The notes below the pieces were generated by a model. The model saw only the letters and a list, made by a program, of their open reading frames with translations. It made no database searches and had not been told where the DNA came from. Shown here in pieces: positions 38,202-49,025 of a DNA stretch of 64,000 nucleotides (its first letter is position 1; each line of letters begins with the position of its first letter). The stretch lies in contig JAWNZC010000091.1 in the NCBI GenBank assembly GCA_035771165.1, positions 2,367,501 through 2,431,500 on the forward strand, written 5' to 3'. The translations under genes were made by a program, and so were the position numbers. This stretch comes from Paragorgia papillata (lineage: Eukaryota; Cnidaria; Anthozoa; Scleralcyonacea; Coralliidae).

Positions 38202-38495
38202 TTTCTAAAACTCATTAATAATTCATGAGGAAAACACAAAGAAAATCCATGTTTAATGAGTGTCTGTATACGTGATACAGATTCCTCTTGATTTACATAA
38301 GTTTTAGCTTTGATTTTCTCGACTTAGACAACGTTTTTTTAGAAAAATTACTACGCCAATGAACTAACCAAATCGGATCGTTTTAGAAGTCATTTACAGA
38401 ATTCGTGTCCGTTCTGTATCGGGATACAGGCACTCGGCTTCGCCTCGTGTCTGTATACCCCGATACAGAACGGCCACTCATTCTGTAAATAGTAC
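38202..38495 (+). mobile_element. 300-bp MITE, copy 3
   Basis: Same orientation and near-identical sequence to copy 1. With copy 2 it forms a head-to-head pair separated by about 95 bp of minisatellite. Confidence 0.8.
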
Positions 38496-38499
38496 ATAT

Positions 38500-38567
38500 A
38501 TATATATATATATGGGTAGGGGTGGTACCCTAATGTTACATATATGGGTAGGGGTGGTAACATAATG

Positions 38568-38653
<86 letters not shown>

Positions 38654-38745
38654 GTAGGTGTGGTAAACTAATGTTATATATATGGTTAGGGTGGGACCTA
38701 ATGTTATTTATATGGCCTGGCGTGGTAACCTAATGTTATAATATA
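38500..38745. repeat. Minisatellite plus long (TA)n (array 5)
   Basis: GGGTAGGGGTGGTA units are split by about 80 bp of (TA)n at 38570-38650. The array abuts the first hammerhead repeat. Confidence 0.85.
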
Positions 38746-38749
38746 GTTC

Positions 38750-38798
38750 AATCTACAGACACGGTGTTTAGCTGTACAACAGCTCATCAGTGTAGCTT
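38750..38798 (-). ncRNA. Hammerhead ribozyme, repeat copy 1 (core mutated)
   Basis: Same fold as copy 2, but the invariant G following stem II is replaced by U (minus strand CAGCTAAAC instead of CAGCGAAAC), which should abolish activity. Confidence 0.7.
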
Positions 38799-38925
38799 GG
38801 AACAATCTGAAAGTGACAACGGCATGTGGGACAGCATCGGTGAAATCCATTCAGATAGCGTGAAGTGCGCATGGGCCCAGAGTGCTCAAACTTCCACAAG
38901 GGTAGTGAGGGTATATATTTATATT

Positions 38926-38956
<31 letters not shown>

Positions 38957-38960
38957 GTTC

Positions 38961-39010
38961 AATCTACAGACACGGTGTTTCGCTGTACAACAGCTCATCA
39001 GTGTAGCTTG
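38961..39010 (-). ncRNA. Type I hammerhead ribozyme, repeat copy 2 (intact core)
   Basis: On the minus strand: stem I CUACA/UGUAG (5 bp), core CUGAUGA (complement of 38995-39001), stem II GCUGU/ACAGC with a UGU loop, then GAA, a 3-bp stem III (ACA/UGU) with a CCG loop, and the cleavage triplet GUC. Predicted cleavage is between 38969 and 38968. All invariant core positions are present. Confidence 0.85.
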
Positions 39011-39237
39011 GAACAATCTGAATGAATTTCACCAATTACTTATACACATGCGATCGTCGGTGACAACAGCATGTGGGAAAGCATCGGTGAAATACATTCA
39101 GATAGCGTGAAGTGCGCATGGGCCCAGAGTGCTCAAACTTCCACAAGGGTAGTGAGCGTTGCATTATCGCTAATAGGTACCCACGGCAACTTCACAGAGT
39201 GCTCAACAACACCGAAGTGAAGGAGCATACATAGTTC

Positions 39238-39287
39238 AATCTACAGACACGGTATTTCGCTGTACAACAGCTCATCAGTGTAGCTTG
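39238..39287 (-). ncRNA. Type I hammerhead ribozyme, repeat copy 3
   Basis: The core is the same as copy 2 (CUGAUGA complement at 39272-39278, GAA, GUC). One change in stem III gives a wobble pair (AUA/UGU). Predicted cleavage is between 39246 and 39245. Confidence 0.8.
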
Positions 39288-39459
39288 GAACAATCTGAAT
39301 GAATGTCACCAATTACTTATACACATGCGATCGTCGGTGACAACAGCATGTGGGAAAGCATCGGTGAAATACTTTCAGATAGCGTGAAGTGCGCATGGGC
39401 CCAGAGTGCTCAAACTTCCACAAGGGTAGTGAGCGTTGCATATATATATATATATATAT

Positions 39460-39521
39460 ATAGGTAGGAATGGTAACCTAATGTTATATATATGGGTAGG
39501 GGTAGTAACCTAATGTTACAT
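39460..39521. repeat. Minisatellite, about 30-bp unit (array 6)
   Basis: Two copies of the unit follow a (TA)n run. The next element's target duplication lies at its right edge. Confidence 0.75.
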
Positions 39522-39526
39522 AGGAG

Positions 39527-39761
39527 CAGTGGCGTATCGTGACCATTCTGAGTGGGGGGTGGGGGGGGGGGGAGGGTTGTACCTCTATTGCGCTTCCTCA
39601 ATTACCGACCAACTCATTTTTATGTCCAATTTACCGACAATTTCCGATCAATTTACCGACAAATCACGTTTTTCTCTGCAAAATCTCTGTTTTGCCGACA
39701 AGTTTTCCAAAACGTGGGGGGTGTCACACCCCCCTACAACCCCCCGCACGCTACGCCCCTG
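39527..39761. mobile_element. hAT-type MITE with 8-bp target duplication
   Basis: The ends CAGTGGCGTATCGTG and CACGCTACGCCCCTG are imperfect inverted repeats. The flanks are identical, CATAGGAG at 39519-39526 and 39762-39769, an 8-bp target duplication as made by hAT transposases. At 235 bp it has no coding capacity. Confidence 0.88.
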
Positions 39762-40198
39762 CATAGGAGACATGTCCGTATCTAGTGCGTACCGGTAACT
39801 GTAAATAATTAATTTTCCTGTTTTACCTGGTTTGTTTAGCCTTAAAATTCGTAGTACAATTTTTAAAGATAGACTTTGAAACTGAATCACAAACATGATA
39901 TAAATATGCAGATGTAGCTACCATGTTGAAGTTGGTTGAATGGGAAAATTTGTATGCAAGTTGGAACATTACTTTAGCTAACTAAGATACATGCACATAC
40001 TGTCATGACCATTAGTCCAATCCATTACATGGAATGAACATAAACATGATCTGACAGATATCAAAACACATGAAATTAATCGAATAGGGGTACCGTAGTA
40101 CACCATAGTATGTATTATATTATGGAGAGACAAATAATTGATCTGCAAGACACTGAAAAAATTTTTCAGAAAATTTTAAGATTATTAACATTATCGCC

Positions 40199-40345
40199 AA
40201 TATTTACACACCACCAATATTTACGCACCACCAATATTTACACACCACCAATATTTACGCACCACCCATATTTACACACCACCAATGTTTACACACCACC
40301 AATATTTACACAACACCAATATTTACACACCAATATTAACACCAC
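40199..40345. repeat. Minisatellite, 17-bp unit
   Basis: About eight copies of AATATTTACACACCACC with small variants, becoming irregular at the right end. Confidence 0.9.
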
Positions 40346-40545
40346 ATATGTTTATTCATCCTATAAAAATCCTTGCCGTTTAAGGCATGCTAATATAGAT
40401 GTGTCAAAGTCTAGAGACACAGCCTCAGTGATCCCAATTCTTTATCCTGTGGACATACAAGATTTAATGCAGTAATAAATGTTTCTCTATTTTCAACAAT
40501 AAATTCATACTGCAACCTTAGATGAGTTTTATCGAGCCAGTGTCC

Positions 40546-41085
40546 TCAAATCTTGTCATCTGGGTGCAATCCTTCAATTTTTGCTGAATTACCAGGATAG
40601 TAAAATAACCAGTATGGTTCTTCAGTATTCGTATATACTGGCAGCACATAACCTCGATGGGCCTTGCTAATTTTGTAGTTATCAACTAGAGCTGTCATGG
40701 CATTAGTCTCAAAATGATTGCTCAACTCGGTTGTCAACAAATTAAACTCACTCTCCATCTAATCGATATCTACTTTCAAATCTTTCTTAGTAGTAAGTTC
40801 ATGTTTTGACAAACAAGCAGTTATTTTATCCACATCAAGAATCTTTTGCGAGATTTGGGAATAGTTTGCTTCCTTGGTGGTAGATGGCGGTTGTCCCAAG
40901 CTATCAAGTTCTGGTTCCTTTTCTTTCATTGTGAACTTAACATTTTCAACACTTTTCATTATATCACGGATCTGCTTGAGTCCGTATCGACTAGGTTTTC
41001 GGAAAGCAACACCTTGAGGTAAACCAGTAACTTCAAATCCACCTTTTGCATAAGGTACACGGGAGGGTTTACCATTGGCCTTGCC
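40546..41085 (-). pseudogene. Exon-like fragment of an unknown protein
   Basis: On the minus strand a splice acceptor (TTTTTACAG) ends at about 41086. It is followed by a frame with GGFEVTGLPQGVAFRKPSRYGLKQIRDIM, open to a TAG at 40759-40761 and then continuing in the same frame to 40546 (ending GLHPDDKI). A single nonsense codon in an otherwise uniform frame suggests a pseudogene or a decayed transposon-associated gene. I do not recognise the family. Confidence 0.4.
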
Positions 41086-41121
41086 TGTAAAAATAGAAAT
41101 TGAACAAATTAATTTAGCCAA

Positions 41122-42849
41122 GATGTTTAGAGAAAAGGCAATTCATATGTAATTAGCTTAACTCATCCTTGTCCGAGGGTTTCCCCATAGGGGAATAAAA
41201 TTGTCTGACATTAGCTAGAATGAATACCAAACATTAGTTTGGACAGGAAAGAGTTAAAGAGGAAAATAAAGCGAAAATTAAGTTTGGTTTACAGTATTTT
41301 CAAGATCTCCTGAATGTAATAAAAAATAAATTTTACAGTTTTTCCATATCTCACTTTGTTCACGAGTTATTTAGATTAGGTTAATATATGTAATAATATT
41401 GTGACAATGATTGTTCAATTAGTTTAAACTTACCCCTTTGTAAGGTGGTTCAGGTGGGCTTATAATCAGAATGTTCATTTTGTTAACAAATGAGTGGATC
41501 AATAACCAAGGCCTTGTTGCCATACTGTTCATTTTTGTTCGTCCCTGTCTGAGGGTTTCCCCTGAGGTAAATAAAGCCGTGTGGCAGACAGGAAAAAGTT
41601 AACAAGCTTTTTTACATGATTATTCATAGTCGATCAAGGCATGTATGCTTTACAAGCTCAATATGCCTTATTGATGAATGGCTGCTGAATTATAACTAGC
41701 ATGTGCTTCTTTATATCCCCTTCCCGCCCGCCGTTATTCAGCCACATTCACATCCACGTCTAATGTCCACGTTCACGTCCACACGTCCACGGACCATTCC
41801 ACGTCGACATCAAAGCCTACTCCTACCTCTTGGAACATGTTTATGTCCAGTCGACAAGAACATGTATGTTTACATTCGTGAAAGAATTTCAATTTTTTTT
41901 AAATTTTATTTTATCGAGCTTTTTTATTATTTGATTGCGATCAGCTGATGGCACTGGGTCTGGAGAAACATCAACTACTGCATCATTCCTGTTTAGTACT
42001 GGCTGCTCGGCTGTTTGGTGTATCAATGTAGAGCTAAGTAGTGGTCCAACGTCGTGTACTGTCATTGACTCGGATTCTTCGGACTATATAAATGTTCGAA
42101 TTCTGACCCAGTTGGGCTGGCCTCTTCCATCACAGTGATGCCGTTGTCGTCAGCTGGTTGTTTCTCGTATTTCTTGGCTGGAGCACTACCAATGGTTATT
42201 AGAATGGGTTCCTTAAAACGTAGAAAGAAAGAAAAAAAACATGAAAGCGTTAGAATGTTAAACAGTACGCCGTGTGTGTACCAGTTGGTTGTGAGCTCAG
42301 TTGTTAGAAAAGCACTCAGCAGACTGATATTCTCAGTCTCTCAGGTGCGAAATATGTAAAATTCCACACAAGACCCCAAGTCGTCAAAGATATTCCCACT
42401 TACACAAACAAGTTGTCTTTAACATGTTTCAATTAGGCAAATTTAATTTGCTTTTGACAACGTTTGTATCAGAAAATTTGTGGAGGAAACAATTTTCAAA
42501 GAAAACTTGCCCGTGCAAGGTGTAGCCTGTAGGTCAAGTGATACAGAAATTAATGATTCAAGTGGCATGATACAAATCTTTCGTTCCTCTGAGACTTTTG
42601 ATCTACCGTGTGTATCAAAAGAACCTGAACCCTTAGAAAACAACCTATTGTAGTAGTTTGAAAGCCCTAAGCACTTCGCTGAACCCACACATGCGTAAAA
42701 CATACGGTCTTATACACTTGGGGAATAAAGATAACTTGAAGTGTATGCATGGTGAAAGTATGCACATTGTTTTTTGCCAACTTGTTTAATGGCTCGTGAC
42801 TGTCTTCTTTGCTTTCACTGCCACTGGAATTATTTTCTACCAAGGCCAG
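41122..42849. other. AT-rich DNA without recognised features
   Basis: Only short frames are seen, with no domain-like content. The coding-like Ser/Pro-rich stretch at 41703-41948 is low-complexity (repeated CACGTCCACG) and is not supported. Confidence 0.5.
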
Positions 42850-44261
42850 CAGGGGCGGATCTAGGTTGAAATCTGAGCGTGGTTGAAATGTGAAGTCCAC
42901 CAATCTATGGGGGTCCGGGGGCATGCTACCCCCGAAAATTTGAAAATTAGAGTCTGTGAAAACGCATTTCCTGCATTCTGGGTGTGATCTCGAGTCATAT
43001 TGTAGCTAGGATCGTTTTGTACATGTTTTGCGCAAATTTTACCCAAATCTTTGTATAAATTTTACCTAAATATTAATATCGTTTAACGAGTTAAGCGACT
43101 GACAAATCTGAGTCCAGTCGCAGAAAATATTTCAAAGTTGATCAGATGCCTTGCATGATGGAAATGTTGTGTTTACTTTGAGAATCGACGAGAATTACCA
43201 CACAGTTCACTTCTATAGCGACTATATTATAGGTAATATAGCGTCTCACTCTGACAAACGATTTTAACAGAGAAAAGCATGGTAATAAATTAAAGTTTAA
43301 ACAAAGTAGTACATGCATAATTGATAGGCTCAATTGAATATTCGTCTAACTTGTTATTTGTAATATACTATAAATACCAACATTAACATAAACTTATGTA
43401 TATATACATAAATATTAATTTACCTACCTTACTGGGTAGCGTTGTCCAAATCTTGACTTTTGGCTTTTTGGGAACTGCATGCTCGAGAAATCACACGAAT
43501 GAACGTCGGATATAACCCCGCGGTCAGAACTGCCTTTCACTCGCCTCCTTTCATCCCAAACGTTAACCCTTTCTTCGCACTTCTTTCTTAAACGAACCAA
43601 CATCTCTTCCTTTTCTTATGAATTATCGCTTAGTATTTCGACTAGCTGTCGCAAGATAAAATCATTGTCCCTGTGCGCAGCCATTTTTAGGACTCTGTGA
43701 AGAACTCAGAAATATAGCGCAAGGCAGACTTGACGTGAAATGCCGACTATACCGGATGCCGACCAGATTTCGCAATAAAACTGTAACAAGATATGGCAAG
43801 GGTGGCTGACCGTGGCTCCCGCCAGATTCAGCCACTCTATTCTGGCTATCTGATTGGTTTGCACCCCTTTTTAGTCCGCTGACCGTGGCTGAATTTAGCA
43901 GATCGCCCCGCTGACCGTGGCTGAATTTAGCAGAAGTTGGTGGTATATTTATAAAGGGGAACCTGTCTATGTTCGGTAACTTTTCCGGCCACTATCGCCA
44001 CGTCCTCGGTCTTCTATCTACCTGAGACCGATGGCAGGCGCAACAGAATCAGGGAACAGAATGTTAGAGATGCGAAAATTCAAGAACTCCGCTGCTATTT
44101 TGGATTTTGGCAATCAATTTAATATTGTTACGGTGTCTAATTTCGTTCTTACTCTATCGATTTTTTTAGTTATTTAATTATATATTATTATAATCTGGAA
44201 TAATTAGGGGAAATCTGACCGTGGCTTAAGCCACGGTCGCACCCCTCTAGATCCGCCCCTG
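42850..44261. mobile_element. Non-autonomous hAT-like element, 1.4 kb
   Basis: The left end CAGGGGCGGATCTAGG matches the complement of the right end CTCTAGATCCGCCCCTG. GCCAG lies immediately outside both ends, though a full 8-bp duplication is not clear. No transposase frame. The interior repeats GACCGTGGCTGAATTTAGCAG at about 43879 and 43913, and related GACCGTGGCT copies near 43809 and 44219. Confidence 0.65.
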
Positions 44262-44592
44262 GCCAGATGTTCGCGTAGTTCTATTTTGGATGCATGCAGT
44301 TTTAATATGAGCGGTCTTTTAACCTTATCTAGACTGGGGTGGGGGGGGGGGGGTAGTGCCCGCGGCGAATTTAAAGCTTTGTAACTTTTTGAGTATTCAA
44401 AACAAGTACAGGACATTTTCCATGTGTAAAAAATTTTTTTACACCGAGTAGTGTTGCCATAGTAATCACGTTTTGATGACGTTTGTGCCAAAAATTTCGA
44501 AATTCTGGTTTTATTTTTTTTGGGAGTATTTGATTAACTTTATTATTTTTAATACCATTTCATTGAATTTTGTGTTATTTAATTTCATCTAA

Positions 44593-44658
44593 TGACGTCA
44601 CAAATCCGTTATGGCGTAATCCAAGATGGCCGAACAATGACGTCATATAGTGACGTCA
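44593..44658. promoter_or_regulatory. Cluster of three TGACGTCA (CRE-type) palindromes
   Basis: Perfect TGACGTCA at 44593-44600, 44638-44645 and 44651-44658, with CCAAGATGGCCG (YY1-like) between the first two. Three perfect sites in 66 bp suggest a CREB/ATF-responsive promoter of a host gene or of the repeat that follows. Confidence 0.5.
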
Positions 44659-44954
44659 TACAGCTTGGCGCGCGTTTAAGAGCACCAAAAAAGCGGTTTT
44701 CTATTCAAAGAAGGAAAATTCTGCTTTGTCGGAGCACGCGTGCTAAACGAACCACGAGATTGCGAGGGATAATTAAAAAATTATCACTACGAATCCACAT
44801 TATCACCAAAGAGCTTGGCACATCAATAGCGCCGACGCTCCATTAAATCGTGATGACGGCGGTCTACTGCCGGAAGGCTATTTGCATCTTGTTGATAGGC
44901 AACGTCATCAATGGTTGTATGAGAGTATAAATATGAGACCTGTCTTCACAACGA

Positions 44955-45010
44955 TCACCCCTGATGAAGACACCAGATCGGAGTGTCGAAACGTTGGGTC
45001 GTTTATCATA
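44955..45010 (+). ncRNA. Hammerhead-like motif
   Basis: CTGATGA (44961-44967) is followed by stem II GACAC/GTGTC, then GAAAC (44988-44992) and a possible 3-bp stem III (ACG/CGT). An extra A lies between the core and stem II, and stem I pairing is poor. It may be a decayed hammerhead at the 3' end of a PLE-type or retrozyme-type element. Confidence 0.35.
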
Positions 45011-45099
45011 AAAACAAAACAAAACTGTTTAAAAATCACCAAACCAATACAGAGGGTAATGAAATACTTGTGTTATATTCCGGGCATAATATAGAGGAA

Positions 45100-46800
45100 A
45101 TCCCGTCAGGGGTTAAATGTGGCGAAGAAATACAAAGGGCTCAGACGTAGTTTAAAGGAGATATCCAGCGCGGTCTGCGCATGATTCGCCATCTTTGTTT
45201 TGGGCACCATTCGTAGATAATTACATGAAGTAATCAGCCTGAGTTGAGTACTTCATGTAATTATCTATGAATGTCTATGTTTTGAGAAAACCGTTCGAAG
45301 CAACGTGGCAGAAAATTAAGCGATTCAACAAGGATACCTCTTCGGATTTCTTCTATTTCTTCTGAAAATGTTATGTTTGGGGTACAAGTAATGAAGAGGA
45401 ATCAAGAAAAGCTTACAATCTTGAATAAGATATCAGTATATATTTGTGTAAACGAAGAAGTAAACATTAGCTTCGTTCATGCGCAGAACGCGCTGGATAT
45501 CACCTTTAACGCTACTCTGGCTTAAAAGTTTTTTCAACGTAGATTAAAATGTTACTGTTTATGACGGGTCAACCATCTTCTGAAAGCTTCCACTTCCACT
45601 TTGACGCAATGGTGCTACGCATTGATTTCTGTGTGATTTCCACACGTTTCCAGCCATGTTAAGGCACCAAATAAATGTTCAGGTATTAGGCAGCCTAAGT
45701 TGACGGATGGAATTCTCAATTTAGAAAGTAAGTCGTGTTCAAAACGCCCGTACTTGTACGCTTCTACCGACTCTTTATTAAGTCAAACTTGGCGATATAG
45801 GAAACTTTACGATATTCTAGAGGTTACCAATTGGAATAGCTTTAGTGCCTAATGGTACACCTATAGGGAGTTTGTGAATATTTTTTTTTACGAAAAGACA
45901 GCTCTTCCGATCTCGCTAGTCAAGGTCACTCCACCAGATGTTGAAGTCAAAGAGGAACGAATATGAAACCTACGTCTTCCCCGACTTTGAGTACGCCAAG
46001 TTCCGTTTGCAAAATAACTTCTTTCCGATCGTAAATCCATCCATATCGATCACGGCAACCATATTATTCAGCGATATCATGCTAAATAAGTTTTTAAGAC
46101 GCGGCATTAACTATACTTCAACACTAAGCTTATGTAGCTTACTCAATGCGCACAATTGCTTCCGGATCTGTTCGACACGCGTTACGCGGCGGTTTACGTC
46201 ACGCATGACGCCACGCGCGTTACGCAACGCTGAATAAAAAGAATGAAACAGAACGAAAAGTATTTTGGCTGAGTCACCGCAACAGCAAAAGCGAATTACT
46301 GCTGGCCAAACACACTTAAAACAAAATAGATAGATGTTACATAGATATTGCTTGCTTTTCGTTATTGTCGTTTGGAATTTTATCTGCTATTGACGAAGTT
46401 GGTATATTTTGAGATAACTATCTTAATCAAAATTTCCCTAGTGAGTGTAATGTACATATATTATTTTTATGCAGCATTTTGAAATGTTATAATAGAACAA
46501 CGTTACTGAGAACTTAATATAAGACATTTTTTTAAATATTTTTACAAAAAAAGATTATAAGCTTAAAATATCTACAATGATGTCCGCTATCATACTGAGC
46601 CAAAAATAGAATAACAAATTCCTGTTATTTATACTTCCTCAAATTTATATATACTTATTCAAGGATTTTTTTTTAGTAACACACCCAATCATAACCATGT
46701 ATTAATTAACCGAATTGCACTAACTTTCTTAAATAAATTGTTTTTCGAATATTTATGCCATTTATTTTTACCATAAAAAATCAATTTCTGACTGTTGTCC
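45100..46800. other. No recognised gene
   Basis: The only structure noted is a short inverted pair at about 45216-45268 (TAATTACATGAAGTA). The longest frame (45938-46237, 99 codons) shows no domain and ends in low-complexity sequence, so it is not called. Confidence 0.5.
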
Positions 46801-46804
46801 ATAG

Positions 46805-47128
46805 GTAATCCTATCCGGCTGCAAGGACAATTTAAGAAATCTGGTATTGGACGTGTCGAAATCCTTTATAATGGGAGATGGGGAACGGTTTGTGATTACG
46901 ACTGGGACTTTAATGATGCTAATGTAGTTTGTCGACAACTTGGCTTTCCAGGAGCTAGAGCAGCTCTTCAACGTGGGGATGTGCCAGATGGTAGTGGACA
47001 AGTATGGTTAGGTAACGTTAAATGTACAGGAAGTGAACAGTACTTGGCCAATTGTAGTCATCAAGGATGGGGGAGATACTGGTGTTCGCACTACCGAGAT
47101 GCTGGTGTCCTATGTAATAGCGGATCAG
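46805..47128 (+). CDS. Single exon encoding an SRCR domain
   Basis: A splice acceptor (TTGTCCATAG) precedes and a donor (AG then GTAAAT) follows a 324-bp block of 108 codons. It encodes a scavenger receptor cysteine-rich domain: VEILYNGRWGTVCDYDWDF, then VVCRQLGFPGA, VWLGNVKCTG, LANCSHQGWG and the terminal DAGVLCN. Six cysteines fit a group A domain. The exon length is a multiple of three, as expected for shuffled SRCR exons in extracellular receptors. Neighbouring exons are not visible in this window, so the gene may extend through long introns or be a lone remnant. It is the best candidate for host coding sequence here. Confidence 0.85.
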
Positions 47129-47779
47129 GTAAATCAATTGCAAATTGTTGAGCTCAATTCCGGAAAGAAATTGATGCAAATACGTAAATGCATGCAACAC
47201 CTAACGCGATTTTTGTGCGACCTAATTGGTTCCTGATAGATCTTTGCAAACCGGTGAAGACCGCTCATTACTTACATTGAAAAACTAAAATCAAAAAATT
47301 AATAGAGTCATATTGTATTCCATATTTACTGTGTATCATATAAAATTGCATTTACAGAAACAAAAGAATTCAAATATGGCAATGTTTACCGTGACTGAAA
47401 ATGTTTTATTTGGTATCCACTAACCCTGCAATTAACTGCACTTTAATGCACTACACAACACTGAATTCCACTTCACTGGATTCTACACTGTTCTTCCCTT
47501 TGCAGTATAATTTGTCACATTTATATGCTGAGATTTTTAGTTTGTAATTAATCTCTCTAATTTTTTTATCCATCTTAATTTAAAAAAGTAATTTTTATCT
47601 GATATTGACGAAATTAGTATATTTCCGTTCAGTTTTTGAGATAACGGGCTATCTTAAATCAAGATTTCCCAAGTGACCCTAATATACACTTATTATCAGC
47701 AACGTATCGTATATAACGAATTTTATACAGCTTTTTAAATTGTTATAATAAAACAACCTCGCTGAAAACTGACTCTCGT

Positions 47780-48087
47780 CGACACTAACAGCCGGCAGTG
47801 GCAGGCCTAGCCAGACGACTGCCAGTCAGTGTCGATGCAGCGAATTGGCCGGAAGCTCCAGTAACAGGAGCTCGCCCACGGGTACTCCGCAACCACCTTG
47901 CGCGGTGCGTCAACAGCCGTTAGATGGGTAACAACCAAATCGCCTGGAACACCCACCGTGACTCTGCTATTTAACCCATAGTTGGGGTGGGTGGCCGTTG
48001 TCTCGAGTGAGCCCCTCCGGCCTTAAGCGGGTTTTGTTTTTATTCCTGCCGGGTGCCCACACATCCACCACATCAGTTCAAAGACTG
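47780..48087 (+). mobile_element. LINE 5' region, part before the insertion
   Basis: GC-rich, non-coding sequence unlike its AT-rich surroundings, with GCCGGCAGTGGCAGGCC and several Pro/Gly codon-like stretches. It is cut by the element starting at 48088. The same GC-rich style resumes at 50022 and leads into a LINE endonuclease, so I read the two as one interrupted 5' UTR. Confidence 0.45.
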
Positions 48088-48982
48088 ATGCACTGTAAAT
48101 TTCAGGGGGTAAAAATTACCCCAAAATGTAGGGTAAAAAGTTTTCCACAGAACGCCCCGTTTTTGGGGGAGAAAATTTCAATCAATTTAAAATTCCGGGG
48201 TAATTTTTACTCCGAAATGTGGGGTAAAAAGTTAAGGGGTAAAAATTGAGTAGCCTCAGTCCTCTATTTCTTACGCTTTTTTAGGAGCCTTAATCCCAAT
48301 GGGTCACCTTTCACCCATCCAAGTACTAACCCTTACCTCCCGGGCTTAACTTACCTTGCATTAGTTTTCTTACCTTACCACTGCGCCAACCTGCCTCTTC
48401 ATATTTTTTATTGAAATTTACGATATATAACCGGGTTTTCAGTCTTTAATATTACATTGTTGAGTTCATATTTTCTTTACTTTTTTTAACACACTATTTT
48501 ATAACGTTTCACGACAATTGTGAATTGTGATGGGTTTTGAAGGGTTTCATTAAAAAAACACTTGACTTGTGTTGACTAGTGTGACAGATCAAAAACATTT
48601 CCAAACATTTCAATTGATCCTGTGAATTTTTGTTTATGCTTTTTTACATTAGTTTTGCCACATAGAAAACGTGTGTTTATACCAAAACCATTTGTTTACC
48701 AAATGGGAAAACACACTAAATCGGGAATATATCATAACGTTATTGAGAGCTAAATCTCCTCAGCTTGCCTTCGATACACAGACAATAATGCCGAAAATAA
48801 TATAGCTTCAACTAAGTTCAATGTAATATAATATAATATAAGCAACAAAATAACTGTCTCAACTTTTGTCGAGCCAAATAATAAATAAGCTAAATTGTTT
48901 AGTTTAAACTTTTTCGCATTATTTTTTACACAAGAAAAATGTAAAATCATTCAAAGTAATTCATTTCGATAACAACTCAACG

Positions 48983-49025
<43 letters not shown>

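Larger units (their letters stand above)
38746..39440 (-). mobile_element. Retrozyme-like tandem repeat with hammerhead ribozymes
   Basis: Three partly degraded tandem copies of a non-coding unit. Between copies 2 and 3 the ribozyme-to-ribozyme distance is 277 nt; copy 1 is shortened by a (TA)n-containing change. Each copy carries a hammerhead on the minus strand. No protein frame. Tandem non-coding monomers of a few hundred bases with type I hammerheads match the description of metazoan retrozymes, which are transcribed and cleaved to unit-length RNAs that can circularise. Confidence 0.75.

Noticed and set aside
39529..39798. Open frames across the small hAT MITE
   Set aside because: They arise from poly-G and low-complexity ends of a 235-bp non-coding element.
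41703..41948. Open frame with Pro/Ser/Thr-rich product
   Set aside because: It is driven by short CACGTCCACG repeats and a poly-T region; no domain or splice support.
45938..46237. 99-codon open frame
   Set aside because: No recognisable domain, and no splice or promoter evidence.
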